NCBI GenBank assembly: GCA_031213475.1
Contig: JARUPZ010000013.1
Location: 5,684,739 to 5,748,738 of the forward strand
Source of the DNA: Nereocystis luetkeana
Lineage: Eukaryota > Sar > Phaeophyceae > Laminariales > Laminariaceae
Reading direction: 5' to 3'
Length of the DNA stretch: 64,000 nucleotides
Part shown: piece by piece, positions 1 to 31,000 of the stretch
Position numbering within the stretch: the first letter of the stretch is position 1
Layout: every line of letters starts with the position of its first letter
Program-made: the position numbers and the translations under genes
Notes under the pieces: generated by a model
What the model was told of the DNA's origin: nothing
The model's database searches: none
Seen by the model: only the letters and a program-made list of their open reading frames with translations

Positions 1-1293
1 GAGAAACTTTGAAGCGCTACTGTTGCTGTAACGTGGCTGCCTCGCCTTCGAGGGCTGCTGCGGTACTTGAAAAAAGCAGCAAGCAGCAGCGTGGTGACAG
101 TATCGGAAAAATGACAGTTCGGGGTTTCCATGGACCTGCTTGGCTCTAACTGAGCAGGAACCCTGCCCTCGGTTACTTGCCAGATTTCTCGACTTTGAGC
201 GCACTGAGCACGCGCCACGGAGCCCGGCCGGGACCCAGACTTGAACCGTGGTGTACACGCGCCCCCACTGCGAGCCCCGCAGCCGGTGGAGCGAGAAAAG
301 ACCCGCGGCCAGAAGAGTAATCGTGGCCGATGTGCGAAAAGGGTCCACTTATTAATAGTAAAATGCAAGATGTGTCTCACAGAGGCGATATAGCCCTCCC
401 TCCCCCTCTCCATCCCTCTCGGTAAGCAGTGAGTACAGCAGCAGGCGCTGCTGCTGCTGCTGCGCAGCGTACGGGAGACTGGTATTGTCTTCGTGCCGAA
501 CCACCCACCTGTACGTAGCCTGTCGGCCGCAGACCCCTTCTTTTCACGACCGCGAGCCTAGATTTGTGCTAAAGAACCACGTTAACGTGTTCACAACAAC
601 AGCACCAACAACAACTGCAACCACAATTGCGCGTGTGTTTGCGTTGGTACGAGCACCAGGTATCGGAAAAAAAACGGGAGGTTGCCAGGTTAGGTGTTTC
701 GTGTCATCGCGGGTCCACTGCACCGATATGAATACAGCAGCATCTGGTAGATGCTAATGTGAAAACAACAACGGCGACAACATCAGGCCAGTTTACGTAC
801 GTGCGAGTACCAAACACCGGAAAGAAGCGGTAGGGTGGTCGGTTTTTGTTTCTTGTGTCATGGCGGGCCGAGTCTACCGACGTGACGGATACTACAGCTT
901 AGTACTTTCGTGTAGCAGTAGTACGGTAACGACACCATGCTGCCAGCCCTCGCTGTTTGCATGGAAGCGCAGGTTGCTCGGCATCGAGCGCACATCGTAT
1001 ACAGTATACGCACTTCGACGTCGTATATATTACGTGTCGGAGCATCATTGCACTGAGCGCGTCAAGATGGCGCGCCTCTGTAGTTCTGCTGTACGGAGAT
1101 ACACTGCTGTACAGCAGTACTGGACTCCAACACATGATGCATTACCGGGGGGGCTAATGTTATAGTCAGAACCCACGATGGACCCAAACACACACATACT
1201 ATATTCCCGTATGTTTACCTGCCATATTTGGCTCTGTTTTTTACATGGCATGTTCCTTCGTAGTACCAAAACGAGCACATACTCGTAGATAGA

Positions 1294-1620
1294 CAGGCTA
1301 AGATTCGCAAGGGAAGGAGAAATTCGGGAGCCGTTGAACTGAAATTGGTGTAGGAACCCCTTTCCCAAATAATAAATCGACCAATCCAGCCGGTGCCAGT
1401 GTTCGTGCTTCTTACTTTTGACACGTATGTACTGTCTCCTGAGCACACAGAAAGTCATGCTGAGATTCGCAAGGAACTAAGAAATTACTGTGGAGCCGTT
1501 GTACTGAAATTAGTGTAGGATGCCCTTTCCCGAATAAGAAATCGACCAATCCGGCCTGAGCCAGTGTTCCTGCTCCTTACTTTTTACACGTACGATATGT
1601 ACTGTGTAGGTGTCTCCTGT
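1294..1620. repeat. Diverged tandem duplication, ~155-bp unit
   Basis: Two adjacent units share gattcgcaagg, gagccgttg.actgaaatt, gtgtagga, cctttccc.aata and atcgaccaatcc in the same order. Divergence suggests an old duplication; no protein is conserved. Confidence 0.7.
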
Positions 1621-2432
1621 TGAGTGTACTATGATGTAGGACATGGACATGAGCCTTGAGCCCACCGTTCACAACCTTTCAGCGTTCTCCCTTCTTGCTT
1701 GTTGCCTATTGGCTCACTCATTGGCAGCCGTTTCAGATTGGCTCTTCGGTGTTCGAGTGCATGGAAGCATCATCTCGCGCCTGCGAGAAAGAACATGTGC
1801 TCGTGCACAAACTATTCTTAAGAGGTCAGCTTACCGTGCGTTGCGACAGCCCTCCACCATGTGCTTCCTGACATGACACGACGGCACGGCTACGGCTATT
1901 TTTACCCGTATCCTACTCATCAAACACCCCGTGATCGACCTCCTCCTATGCGCGAGTACGTGCTTGCCTCGACGCGCAACTATCTTGCATAGTTCTTGTT
2001 CGGTGTCGGTTGAGAACCACCAACGCTATTAATACGATGTACACCAAGTCACAAATCACCTCTTTTGCTACTACGAGAACTATTCCACAACTAGATCCAA
2101 GCAGTCTGTCCGTCAAAAACGTGTGGGCAGGTCTAACGGGCTTACGAGGAAACATTTTTTTTTTTTTCTGCCCCGGAGAGCGAGAGGAAACCCCTGTCCA
2201 CACTTATTTCTCAAGTTTTCGTGTACCGGTTTGAACCCGGTTCGTTTCTTCCACCTTGGTCGGGCCTGCCTGTAGCCGTCATTAAAGTGTTTACGAGGAA
2301 ACATATGTCGCCGAGACTCTGCCCATGCTTGCTGCGCCTAGTGCATGTTGGAGCCCGTTTTCATGCGGTGCCTGGAACTATGCCGGGGTGGGAGTGGGGT
2401 GGTCTTGCTGATGGCGTGCTTGCCAGAACCTG

Positions 2433-2639
2433 GTGACAGTGCTTAGGACGACGAAGGGCCGAAAGCCTTTCTCTCTCATCGAAAACCTAGCGGAATGCCT
2501 TCCGTATAATATGCTCGAATTCAACACCATTCTCACAGGCGAAAGACAAACGCCTACCGTATCGCCCGAGTTCAAGTTCGTCAACGGAAAGCTGAGCGAA
2601 GACCGCGGCCTCAACGCTCGAGGTCAACAGCCATGGTAG
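2433..2639 (+). other. Possible terminal exon, unidentified
   Basis: The open frame ends in EFKFVNGKLSEDRGLNARG.. and TAG at 2637-2639. Its last half has G/C-ending codons like the assigned exons, and an acceptor-like ctcacag lies at 2533-2539. The opposite strand is open too (to 2487). I recognise no family; it could be the 3' end of an upstream gene or chance. Confidence 0.2.
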
Positions 2640-3314
2640 CCACACATGCGGTAACCTTTTTTGTTTTTGCGGCGAGTCCTCGCTGGACAGAGGAGTTCTG
2701 TGTAGACCTTGACCCAGCTTCGAGACAATGGTTGAACATACACCACCCTGGCCATAAATATTAGCTCCGTTAGATGTGCATATCAGAGTCCAATGGGGGG
2801 TAATAATATGGTGATAGAAAGACAAAAATAGAGTGACCCTCGATGATCATCCAGAGATGTATCCGAATCCCACATATGCGGGTAAATCCGGAATGTAACG
2901 TCAAACATCTGCAAACCATACGGTACGCGTTACGCCGCTCGATATATGCATCGATTGAATACCAACACTGAAAAGGCCATTTGCGACTGACCATCGGTAC
3001 ATAGCTCTCGGAGTACCAACTTCTGATACTATCGGAGTCCAAACTGGGATACTATTCATTCAGATCGATAGTCCCGTACGGGAATCATATTCATATCGGA
3101 GTCCATGCTGGGGTTACCGAAATAATGCAAGGAAACGACTCCTCTCTGGGCCGTTTTTTCAAGCTCAATAGCTCCGTAACAGATAAGCTGTCGATGTCAA
3201 ACGACGCGTTTCCTGACAGCCCTCGACGAGGCCCGGCACTCTTTTCGGCTCTGACACTCTTCTTGCCGTGGAGATATCGAGCTCAAGAAGTCGGTCCTGG
3301 GCGCGGGGGGGGGG

Positions 3315-3522
3315 TGTACTCAATATCATGCATGGCCGTAGTCGTATGACCATAGACCCTCGCACCTCTAAAATACCGGGACGGAGCACGTCGGGTTTTC
3401 ACCGACCGGGCAGACATTGCTTGCATGCACTAAGCGCGAAGGGCCTTGAGGTGTCCGGCGAGTCGCATGGAAGGTTTGCTGCATCATACTAAGAAACCGC
3501 TTTTGAGGCGGATTTTCTTGCA
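3315..3522 (-). mobile_element. Family C repeat, right end only
   Basis: Read on the minus strand it gives the terminal ~200 bp of family C, including CGGTGAAAACCCGACGTGCT and CATGCATGATATTGAGTACA, abutting a G run (3304-3315) that is poly-C on the element strand. Confidence 0.75.
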
Positions 3523-4020
3523 TGTTGTCACGATATATTAATGACAGAGTTCAAACATTGTGCTGCTGTAAGCCAGATTGGTACGGCATCTGACTTTGAA
3601 CTTCCTACCCCTTACTCTCACCGGCAAAAAAAACACGCGAACGCCTGTCTCAAGGCTTGTTTGTTCTTGATACCATGGTCAATCAGCCTCATTAAAAATA
3701 AACGTCGATGCAACAGCAGTAGGTACACCGACTTTATGAGGGGGCACGCTGAGATGACGGAATGGTACAGGTGAGGGAGGTCAGATGGGCTGGACCCGCC
3801 TAAACTAGAAGCTAACGCTCTGGGTGTAAATTTAGGGACCATCTTACCTTCGTATTAACGCCTTTTAAAGGTCATTATATTTCCGTCCACAGTGGTGTAT
3901 ATTTCCCACTCTGCATAAGAGAAGAGGCTAGTTTTGAGAGAGGCGTTTTTGTTTCGGCCTGCACCACGCCTCTCTCAAGGTCAGGGTATCCACTGCCGTT
4001 GTGTCTGATGTCTCCAACAG

Positions 4021-24221
<20,201 letters not shown>

Positions 24222-24239
24222 GTCTTGTCTCCCCTTTGC

Positions 24240-25060
24240 CCTCGTTGTGCTGGGGGAGACATAGCGGTCAGAACCCACGATGAAACGAAAAGCCATGTAT
24301 CTCCCCCCTAATTTTTCGGACCTTTTTTTTGGATTCTGATCACTACAGTATGCTCTCCCGTAATAGTTTTAGGATAGGGTGGGAACAATAATCGGCCCAG
24401 CGGTACGCAGGCGGAACGAATTGGATGCGAGTTGATGAGAGAGAGAGAAAGGACTGAAGTAGTATCGCGACAATAACAATCAAGGCGCGAACCGTGTCGG
24501 GGAGGCGGGAAGGAGAGCCTTCTGTGTGAACGCGGGTCCGAGTTACGGCAATGTGGGAAGGAGAAAGGAAACGAAGCGCGGATACAACATGTGGGATGCG
24601 GAAGAAATGAACGAGAGTGCTTCGCCGCTGCTGCACACGATAGAACCTGTCGTGGCGGTTTATTCGTACCTCCCAGATGGATGGTCTCCCCTTTTTGTGT
24701 TTGTGGTTCTGAAGTGCCAAGGGATGGATGGTGTTTAGCACCGGCCGTAGTACCGTTTCCTGACGTTCTGCGGTACCTGTTACGCTGTGTCTTGTTTTTC
24801 TTTGGACGGGACGCCTATTCAGTCTGATTTTGCGACACCCTTCTTTCAAGTAAAAAACGTTTCATGTGCTAACATGATGCTCGTACTTTCGTATATTTTA
24901 TCCCCGAGCGGACGTTTCCCCACCGATAAGGTTTTTGGAAGGTTTCCTAAATATTCGGAAGACCTCGGGGGTAGAGGATGGTATAGCGGGACTGGTCGGA
25001 GGGGAGCAGGCGTTTCGATTTTTCTTGCCTGTTCTTCGTTCAGGGGCCTGGGACTGGCTA
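24240..25060 (+). repeat. Parent segment of a dispersed duplication (downstream of AspRS)
   Basis: Matches 43410-44455 in order: AACCCACGATG, CTCTCCCG, GGCGGAA.., CACACGATAGAAC, GAAGTGCCAAGGGATG, CACCGGCCGTAGTACCGTTT, GTTACGCTGTGTCTTGTTTT and CTGGGACTGGCTATC. With the AspRS exon copy it makes one duplicated block. Confidence 0.85.
24405..24620 (+). mobile_element. tRNA-derived SINE, old copy inside the duplicated block
   Basis: ATGCGAGTTGATGAGAGAG, TCGCGACAATAAC, AGAGCCTTCTGTGTGAACGC and GTCCGAGTTACGG follow the SINE body order at about 75% identity by eye. Its counterpart is at 43530-43720. Confidence 0.65.
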
Positions 25061-25552
25061 TCTCCCCCCGGCAGTGCAGCATCGGGGCTGCCAGCAGGCG
25101 TGCGCTGCCGAGCCCTAACCGTGTAACACTATCACCCTAGGGTGGTAAGATAACACACCCCGTCGGACGATTTTCCAAGCTGGTTTCCTCTTCACAACAG
25201 GGGAGAGTGCAATCTCAAAGCTGTGCTGTGCGTCTGTGGAAACAACCCGGCGAGGCCTTCCCGAGGGGTCACCATTTTTTGTTGTTGTGTGTGCCCCCGC
25301 TCGCTTTGTCTTGGAGAAAATCAGCCATAACATTCAGCCCAGGCGTTGCGCTATCTTGTGAATAAACGGTAGATTCGGAAGGCGGGGGGGGTAGTGGTTT
25401 TGCCTTGATGATGCCGTACGTTGGCGCGGTACATAGCTGGTGCGGTGTTCGTTTCCCAGCCCCATCTTCTACTGGGGAAAAAACTATTTTATTCGACCTT
25501 GCCGTCCACATGCAGGGCAACAGTCCACCCCACGAGCGGCTGTTACTTGTAG

Positions 25553-25661
25553 TATTACGGGGGACCATAGTAAATAGGACCAAATCTTGTTGGTAAAAAT
25601 TGCGAAATATATGGGTTTTTGTGTGTACCGTACGCCCTATTTAATATGGTCCCCTGTAATA
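25553..25661. mobile_element. Family A MITE
   Basis: 109 bp, TATTACGGGGGACCATAGTA to TATGGTCCCCTGTAATA. It abuts a family C end on its right. Confidence 0.9.
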
Positions 25662-25662
25662 G

Positions 25663-25840
25663 GATGCAGCTCACTCTTGATTCATGCGAGTCACCGGAAA
25701 CCTCACGCTAGGCTTCCCGCTTGATGAAAGCAATGAAAGCCTTTATGGTCGGTGGAAAACCAACGTGCTCTGTTCCGGCATTTCGAGGGGTGCGACGGTC
25801 TGGTCATACGACTACGGCCGTGCATGACCTTCGTACACTC
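25663..25840 (+). mobile_element. Family C repeat, right end only
   Basis: GGATGCAGCTCACTCTTGATTCATG through CCGTGCATGACCTTCGTACAC then C-rich sequence. It abuts the right end of the family A copy at 25553-25661. Confidence 0.7.
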
Positions 25841-25908
25841 CCCCCTTCCCCCCCTCCCGCCTGAGATGGACTTGCACGCGCCAAGACGTATTGTCTGCCT
25901 TGAGGCGT

Positions 25909-26151
25909 TTTACGATAAGAGGTTCACCCTAGGTTTGCTGAGGCTCCTCGCGTGAGGAGCTCCACATCTCACCCGAAAACCGACCTCAGCAAGAATCGAA
26001 TTGCTTCCCGATGAATAATACCATGGCCCAAGAGTACAAACACATCATTTTCCGAAACAAGATTAGCATTCCGACGAGTTTGGGTTAATGGAGCCCCGTC
26101 ATTTCAGAAAACATTTTTTTTAGGCGGAAACGTGCTACCTCTATCGTAAAA
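25909..26151. mobile_element. Family D TIR element, copy 2
   Basis: Ends TTTTACGATA.GAGG and CCTCTATCGTAAAA pair over 14 bases, the best terminal match of the three. TTTTTTT expansion near the right end. Confidence 0.8.
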
Positions 26152-26154
26152 TAC

Positions 26155-26457
26155 TTATCTTATTACACTAGTGTTGTTGTGGGGGCGACCAGCGGAGGGG
26201 TCAAACCGCGGTCTCTTGCCTAGCATGATTGCTTGAGAAGGCCTGCTGTCTTGAGGGTCGGCAGAGTATTTTAATCCACGCCGCGCCCGAGGACATGCTG
26301 TGCAATGACCAGGATGTCCTCCACAAATATAGCAAAGTGCTGCCATGTTGATTTCCTCAAGGCTGTTGCTGCGGTTACCTGGGCCCGGTCGCTCTCTTTT
26401 CTTGCCCCGTGGACGGAGATTGAGGCGCTCCGTGCTATCCTGAAAATCGTCGCCCAT
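26155..26457 (-). CDS. Small ORF with a zinc-knuckle-like motif (hypothetical)
   Basis: A 100-codon frame starting ATG at 26457. It is Arg/Lys/Pro-rich at the N-terminus, with ALCYICGGHPGHCTACPR near residue 41. This resembles the CCHC zinc knuckle of retrotransposon Gag proteins, but the spacing (C-x2-C-x5-H-x3-C) is not the standard C-x2-C-x4-H-x4-C. It stops 3 bp from the family D copy at 25909-26151. It may be a Gag remnant or chance; no reverse transcriptase or integrase was recognised nearby. Confidence 0.3.
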   Translation of the reverse strand: MGDDFQDSTERLNLRPRGKKRERPGPGNRSNSLEEINMAALCYICGGHPGHCTACPRARRGLKYSADPQDSRPSQAIMLGKRPRFDPSAGRPHNNTSVIR

Positions 26458-26459
26458 CT

Positions 26460-27905
26460 TTGGCGTTAGCGTACTCCGTTGGTAGGTCTAACCTGCTAAA
26501 TTGGAAGTTCTGCTTCTTTTGGTTGGTTTCCAATGTATCATGGAATCAGAAACATATTGATAAAATGTCTACCGGGCTGGAAACGTCAAGCGGTGTGGGT
26601 GAAACAAAAAACCAAGGCGTGCCAGGGGACCCTATACAAGTGTACCTTGCAGTTTTTAGTGTAGACCCGTAGTCCCGACGAATTGTGCCTCCCCCTGCGC
26701 GTACGACGGCTTCTGCCCTATAGCAAGTGCTTTGTCTCGAATTACAGTTGGTCGAACGACCCATGAACTGTCGGGTTATACTTGCCCTCGCTACGTGCAG
26801 TATAGTGGACGTCTTCCGCGCTTTGCCCCCCTAGCCGACCTTGGTGGACGCCTCGTCAAGATACGCGCAACAAGGACAAACATATACTTGACCGTTTCCC
26901 CCCGCTATCTACCGTAGAGCCGAACTCAGTATGATCGCGGGTGAATCCCTTCGAGTTAAGAGCCCATGAGGTTCACGACGGCACCCCTAGAGGCATAGCT
27001 ACGAATAATTCATCGTGTTCCTCTCAGTACTGTACGCTGCGTCAGAGCGTGATGATATAAAAAAAAGTACTACCCGTGTCATCAGCCAAAACCGCAAACG
27101 TGCAAAAACGAAAACAGTCTCCTCTCCATCAGCACCAAAAATCACAGCGACGACGGATTTTGGCTGGCACTAGAGCTGTCCCGCTTCGAAATCGGCCACA
27201 TGCACCGTTGCTATACATAGCGCATGGGTCGCCAAAGCAGACAATGAATCGCGGCGTACTCTTGTAGCAAGCACCGTTTACATGAGCACCATTGGATGTC
27301 CAATGCACGACCAGCAAGAAGAGTAGCCTTTGAAGCCCAGCATTGCTGATCTTTTAAGTCGATATGGTTTGGGCATGCCCACGGCAGGCGATGCTGCGCT
27401 CTCGACACAGCGTTTCGATGTAAGATGTATGTCCAAGTCGACATGCGCCGCGCGAACCGCACACGTTTGCTCTAAGATTCACGAGGATGGCCCTTCTCCC
27501 GTCAATCGTGCAGAGAACGGCTTGTGCGTGACTCATCCTCTCTGTCTAGAGGCAACCAAAATCGTCCGCAAGAACGCTATGGTAGAGCCTACTGCTTGCA
27601 AAACAAACTAAAGCGTCTCGCTCTGGAGACGCTACAGTGAGACTCCGCTCAAGCGCTTGGGATGCGAATTTGATGCGAATTACTGCTCTGCAACCCCTCA
27701 CTCCGCCCCCCCCCCCCCTTCCGATAAACATACCCCTCCCCCTTCCCCTCCCCCTCCCAAACATACATCGACTCTACAACTAACTGAACGCTCGAGACAC
27801 GCCCAGCTTTGCTGCTGTCTACCTTACCCCATCTCAGCGGCGCATAATCTCATATCATACATACGCGTTGATTATTGGCGATGACTACACCGCCGGCGCC
27901 GAGAG
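26460..27905. other. Unassigned DNA between the zinc-knuckle ORF and the secreted-protein gene
   Basis: Several short open frames on both strands, none with a recognisable family or convincing splice borders. Pyrimidine-rich CCCCCTCCC tracts lie at 27700-27765. The 27835-27885 stretch (GGCGCATAATCTCATATCAT) resembles 44450-44485 at the end of the duplicated block. Confidence 0.5.
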
Positions 27906-27908
27906 GAC

Positions 27909-28097
27909 TCAATCCAACAACTCTTCGGCAGTAATTCCCCACACGGTTCTTCCTCTCAGCTGCACTTCAATCCCGGTGTCGACCATGTGGACCTCGTACC
28001 CATCGTCTCGCGGCCTCCTCCATGGGAACCGGTTCAAGAATTCCCATCGGAACTTTCCCGATCTGGCGACGACGGGCGTGCCGTCAATGGTGACTTT
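27909..28097 (-). CDS. Secreted-protein gene exon 5 (C-terminus)
   Basis: 62 codons and a stop: [20 protein letters not shown] to [11 protein letters not shown]. Acceptor atttttgcag. A (GGAT)n array sits 60-135 bases upstream in the intron. Confidence 0.65.
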   Translation of the reverse strand, partial: KVTIDGTPVVARSGKFRWEFLNRFPWRRPRDDGYEVHMVDTGIEVQLRGRTVWGITAEELLD

Positions 28098-31000
28098 CTG
28101 CAAAAATTTCATGCGTCGCGGCGATCAGAGGCTCGATGTTACGTTTTTCCTAGGATGGGTGGGTGGATAGGTAGATGGATGGATGGATGGATGGATGGAT
28201 GGATGGATGGATGGATGGATGGATGGATGGATGTCCTTTTCTTGCGACAGCATTGTTTACGAGCACGAGAGGGAAGTGTTGCACCTCGTAACAAGAACAC
28301 GCGCATACACGCCCTGCCGCCTTTCGTTGTCGGTGTGCTGCAGACACCTTTACTGTAGAACCAAAATCCCTCTGTGCATCATGAAAGCAGAAGTAGTTTT
28401 CGTCACAGGACCGTCAAACCCCCCTTAGAACCGAACTGACGTTTTTTGGGACTAGATATATATACCATACGTCAGTGTGGGATACGTATTGTAGTTGTCC
28501 GATGCTTTGGTAAATTTGTTAAAATCAATTAGTTTGCCGTATTTTGGTTTGATCCCATAACAAACGCCCGCTATATGCAGCCGATGCGCGAAAACGGGCG
28601 AAACGCCAACATTTATCAGCTTGGCACCAACCCCAGCATTCCGCCCCTATTCCTGAACAAAGGGGACAGAACGCAAATGTTTCTAGCTATCCCCTTAGAT
28701 CGACAATACTCTATTTACGCCTCATTCTATACCAGTTCCTCAGGCACGGTAGCCATTTGCGTCGGGCTGGAAAACCGACGAAATTGGTTAACACTAGCAA
28801 ACGTATGACTCTAACAACCAAACGTGAGTCTGGCTTTACTCACAAATGCACGGACACATTTACAGTAGGTACTTGGTATATCGTTTCTGTCCGCATCCCC
28901 CGTGAATAAAATTTCCAGCGATGGCGACTATGGCATGGCATTCGGCATAGTGCCGTGATTCGATTACACCCCATACCGACCTTGACTATTACGGGGGACC
29001 ATAGTAAGTAGGACCTACGGTACAGACAATAACCTACATATTTCCCTATTGTTACTAACAATATTTGGTCCTATTTACTACTATATATATATATATATAT
29101 TTTTTTTTCTCATCCCATTTATTATCTTCGCCCATCTTCTTCTCTCTCTCCTTCCAACTCGTAACTCAGATCCGGGGTCACATAACGGGCTCTTCTTCCC
29201 CCTTCCCGCTACGGTACGTGCCTTCATTTTTATGGTCCCCCGTAATAACGGACAGATAAAGTAGGATGCAGTACAGTAGAAATAGACCCTCGCATTGAGT
29301 GGTTTTGCATTGAACGATGCCAACCCTAAGTTGATGCAGGCTCCAGAACGCGTTGTGATAGCCCCCTTTACTTTGTTGATACACACATCGGTCGTATTTT
29401 ACTGTTCCCGTATTCAGATATATCGGGCACTGGGAGGCTATGATATCAGCCACCGCCGCTTCCCGTTCCTTTTTTCGTTTAAAGAACATATCACAAATGG
29501 TGTTTCAGCATTTTATACCCATGTGACATCATGAAGTCGACACACTGAAGGGCGGGTCTAAATCCCCACCGAGGTAGACTCTTCAGCCGCTGCACAACAC
29601 CCAACCGACACACTGAAGGGCGGGTCTAAATCACCACCGAGGTAGACTCTTCAGCCGCTGCACAACACCCAACCCTACCCCTACCCCTACGATAGGTGAT
29701 CCGTTGCTATCATTTACACCTTCATCGGTACATGCAATATCTACTATCCTGAATTCTGATCAAATATTTAACGCCGACGTGGTGTCTACAGCACTATCAA
29801 CAGAAAAAACACAGTAATACAAATAGCTGTGGGTTTTTATCTTTTCACAGAAACCTTATCCCCAGGTATCGCAAAAACGCGTCAAGCTTGCACCGATCGA
29901 CTCACCAGGCAGGCCCTGTCGTCGATCGTGACGTCAACCTCCCCCAGCTTCTGCCTTGCTCGCTCCAGCTCTTCTCGCTCAACGCGTCTTCGCCACCCGA
30001 AGACAGCCCTACGTCCCTTCCCCGTCCCGCCTCCCCCACCGGCCTGAGAGACGCCTTCCACTTGCTCCTCCGCCTCTTTCGTCACCTTTCCCCTTAGCCT
30101 CAATGCCTCCCTGACCTTGCCATAGTTTGGCTTGAGAAGCGTCGCGACCTTCGACCATTTTGACGGCGATGCCCTCGAGCTCAAGTCGTCGGGAGAGGGG
30201 GAGCCCTCTGGACCACGACCGATCACCACCGCCCCATCACCGGCTGGCCATATCGCCGACTTCCCGCTCGCCGATTTGAGCTCACCGCGAAGCACATCGC
30301 CGACTTTAAGAGGGGAGAGCAGGTCTCCGTTCGAAAGCTCCCTTCCTACCCCCTCCTCTTGATCGTCGTCCTCCCCGTTGGGTGCCGAAGCTTCGGGCTC
30401 GGGACCCCCGGGCGCTTCGTCGCGGGGAGGAGGGTCGGCTGTGTTACCCTGTTCGGCGGGAGTGGGGGCGGGGGAGCGTGTCCCTTTATCTGCATGGTCG
30501 AAGTCGGCGCGGCGAACCGAATCCGCGTCGTCGTTGTCGCGGCTGTTGGTGGCGGTAGGGTAACGGGTTGCAGGGGCGTTGCGAATGGGACTGGTGGCGG
30601 TCGGGCTCATGGGAGAGGGGATGGTTGTAGTGGAGGTGGGGATGCTGGGGGTAGTGGCGGGGGTAGTGCCCGTGGGAGAGGTTGGAGTGGTGCTCGTGAG
30701 GGAGGTGGGGGAGGTGGCCGTGGTGGAGGCTGTGGTGCTCGTGGGGGGGGTGGGGATGCCAGGGGCGGTGGTGGTGGAGATCGTAGCGATGGGGGTGGTG
30801 GTGGTGCCATCGGCGTCCTGCACGTAGCGTTTGTGAGGTTTTGAAGCGGGAAAAGGGGGGGAAAGGGGTAGAGAAACAGCGTGGACGCAGAGGTATGCCC
30901 CAGATCAATGGCATAGCTCTGCCTAAGTCTTTCATGCGAATCGATAACAAATGGTGGTCTTGCGGTCAGTAAGGCGCTTTTAGGTTTTCAACATTAGTGA

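Larger units (their letters stand above)
1..3310. other. Unassigned upstream DNA with degenerate tandem duplications
   Basis: No gene can be supported here, although the AspRS start and promoter must lie somewhere before 4021. Diverged tandem pairs are visible at 593-735/757-897 and 1294-1443/1453-1620 (both starting near gattcgcaagg in the second pair). Loose repeats of GGAGTCCA occur at 2780-3115. CTG/CAG-rich tracts are near 60-95 and 436-465. Confidence 0.5.

Noticed and set aside
3541..3567. Candidate AspRS first exon MTEFKHCAA followed by gtaagc
   Set aside because: The phase fits exon A, but nine codons cannot supply the missing WHEP helix and nothing else supports this ATG.
29672..29692. 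Telomere-like CCCTACCCCTACCCCTA
   Set aside because: Only three short units in an intron next to a tandem duplication; too short for an interstitial telomere tract.
30359..30844. 161-codon Gly-rich plus-strand frame
   Set aside because: Antisense of the Thr-rich exon 4 of the secreted-protein gene; Gly/Val richness is the complement of Thr/Pro codons.
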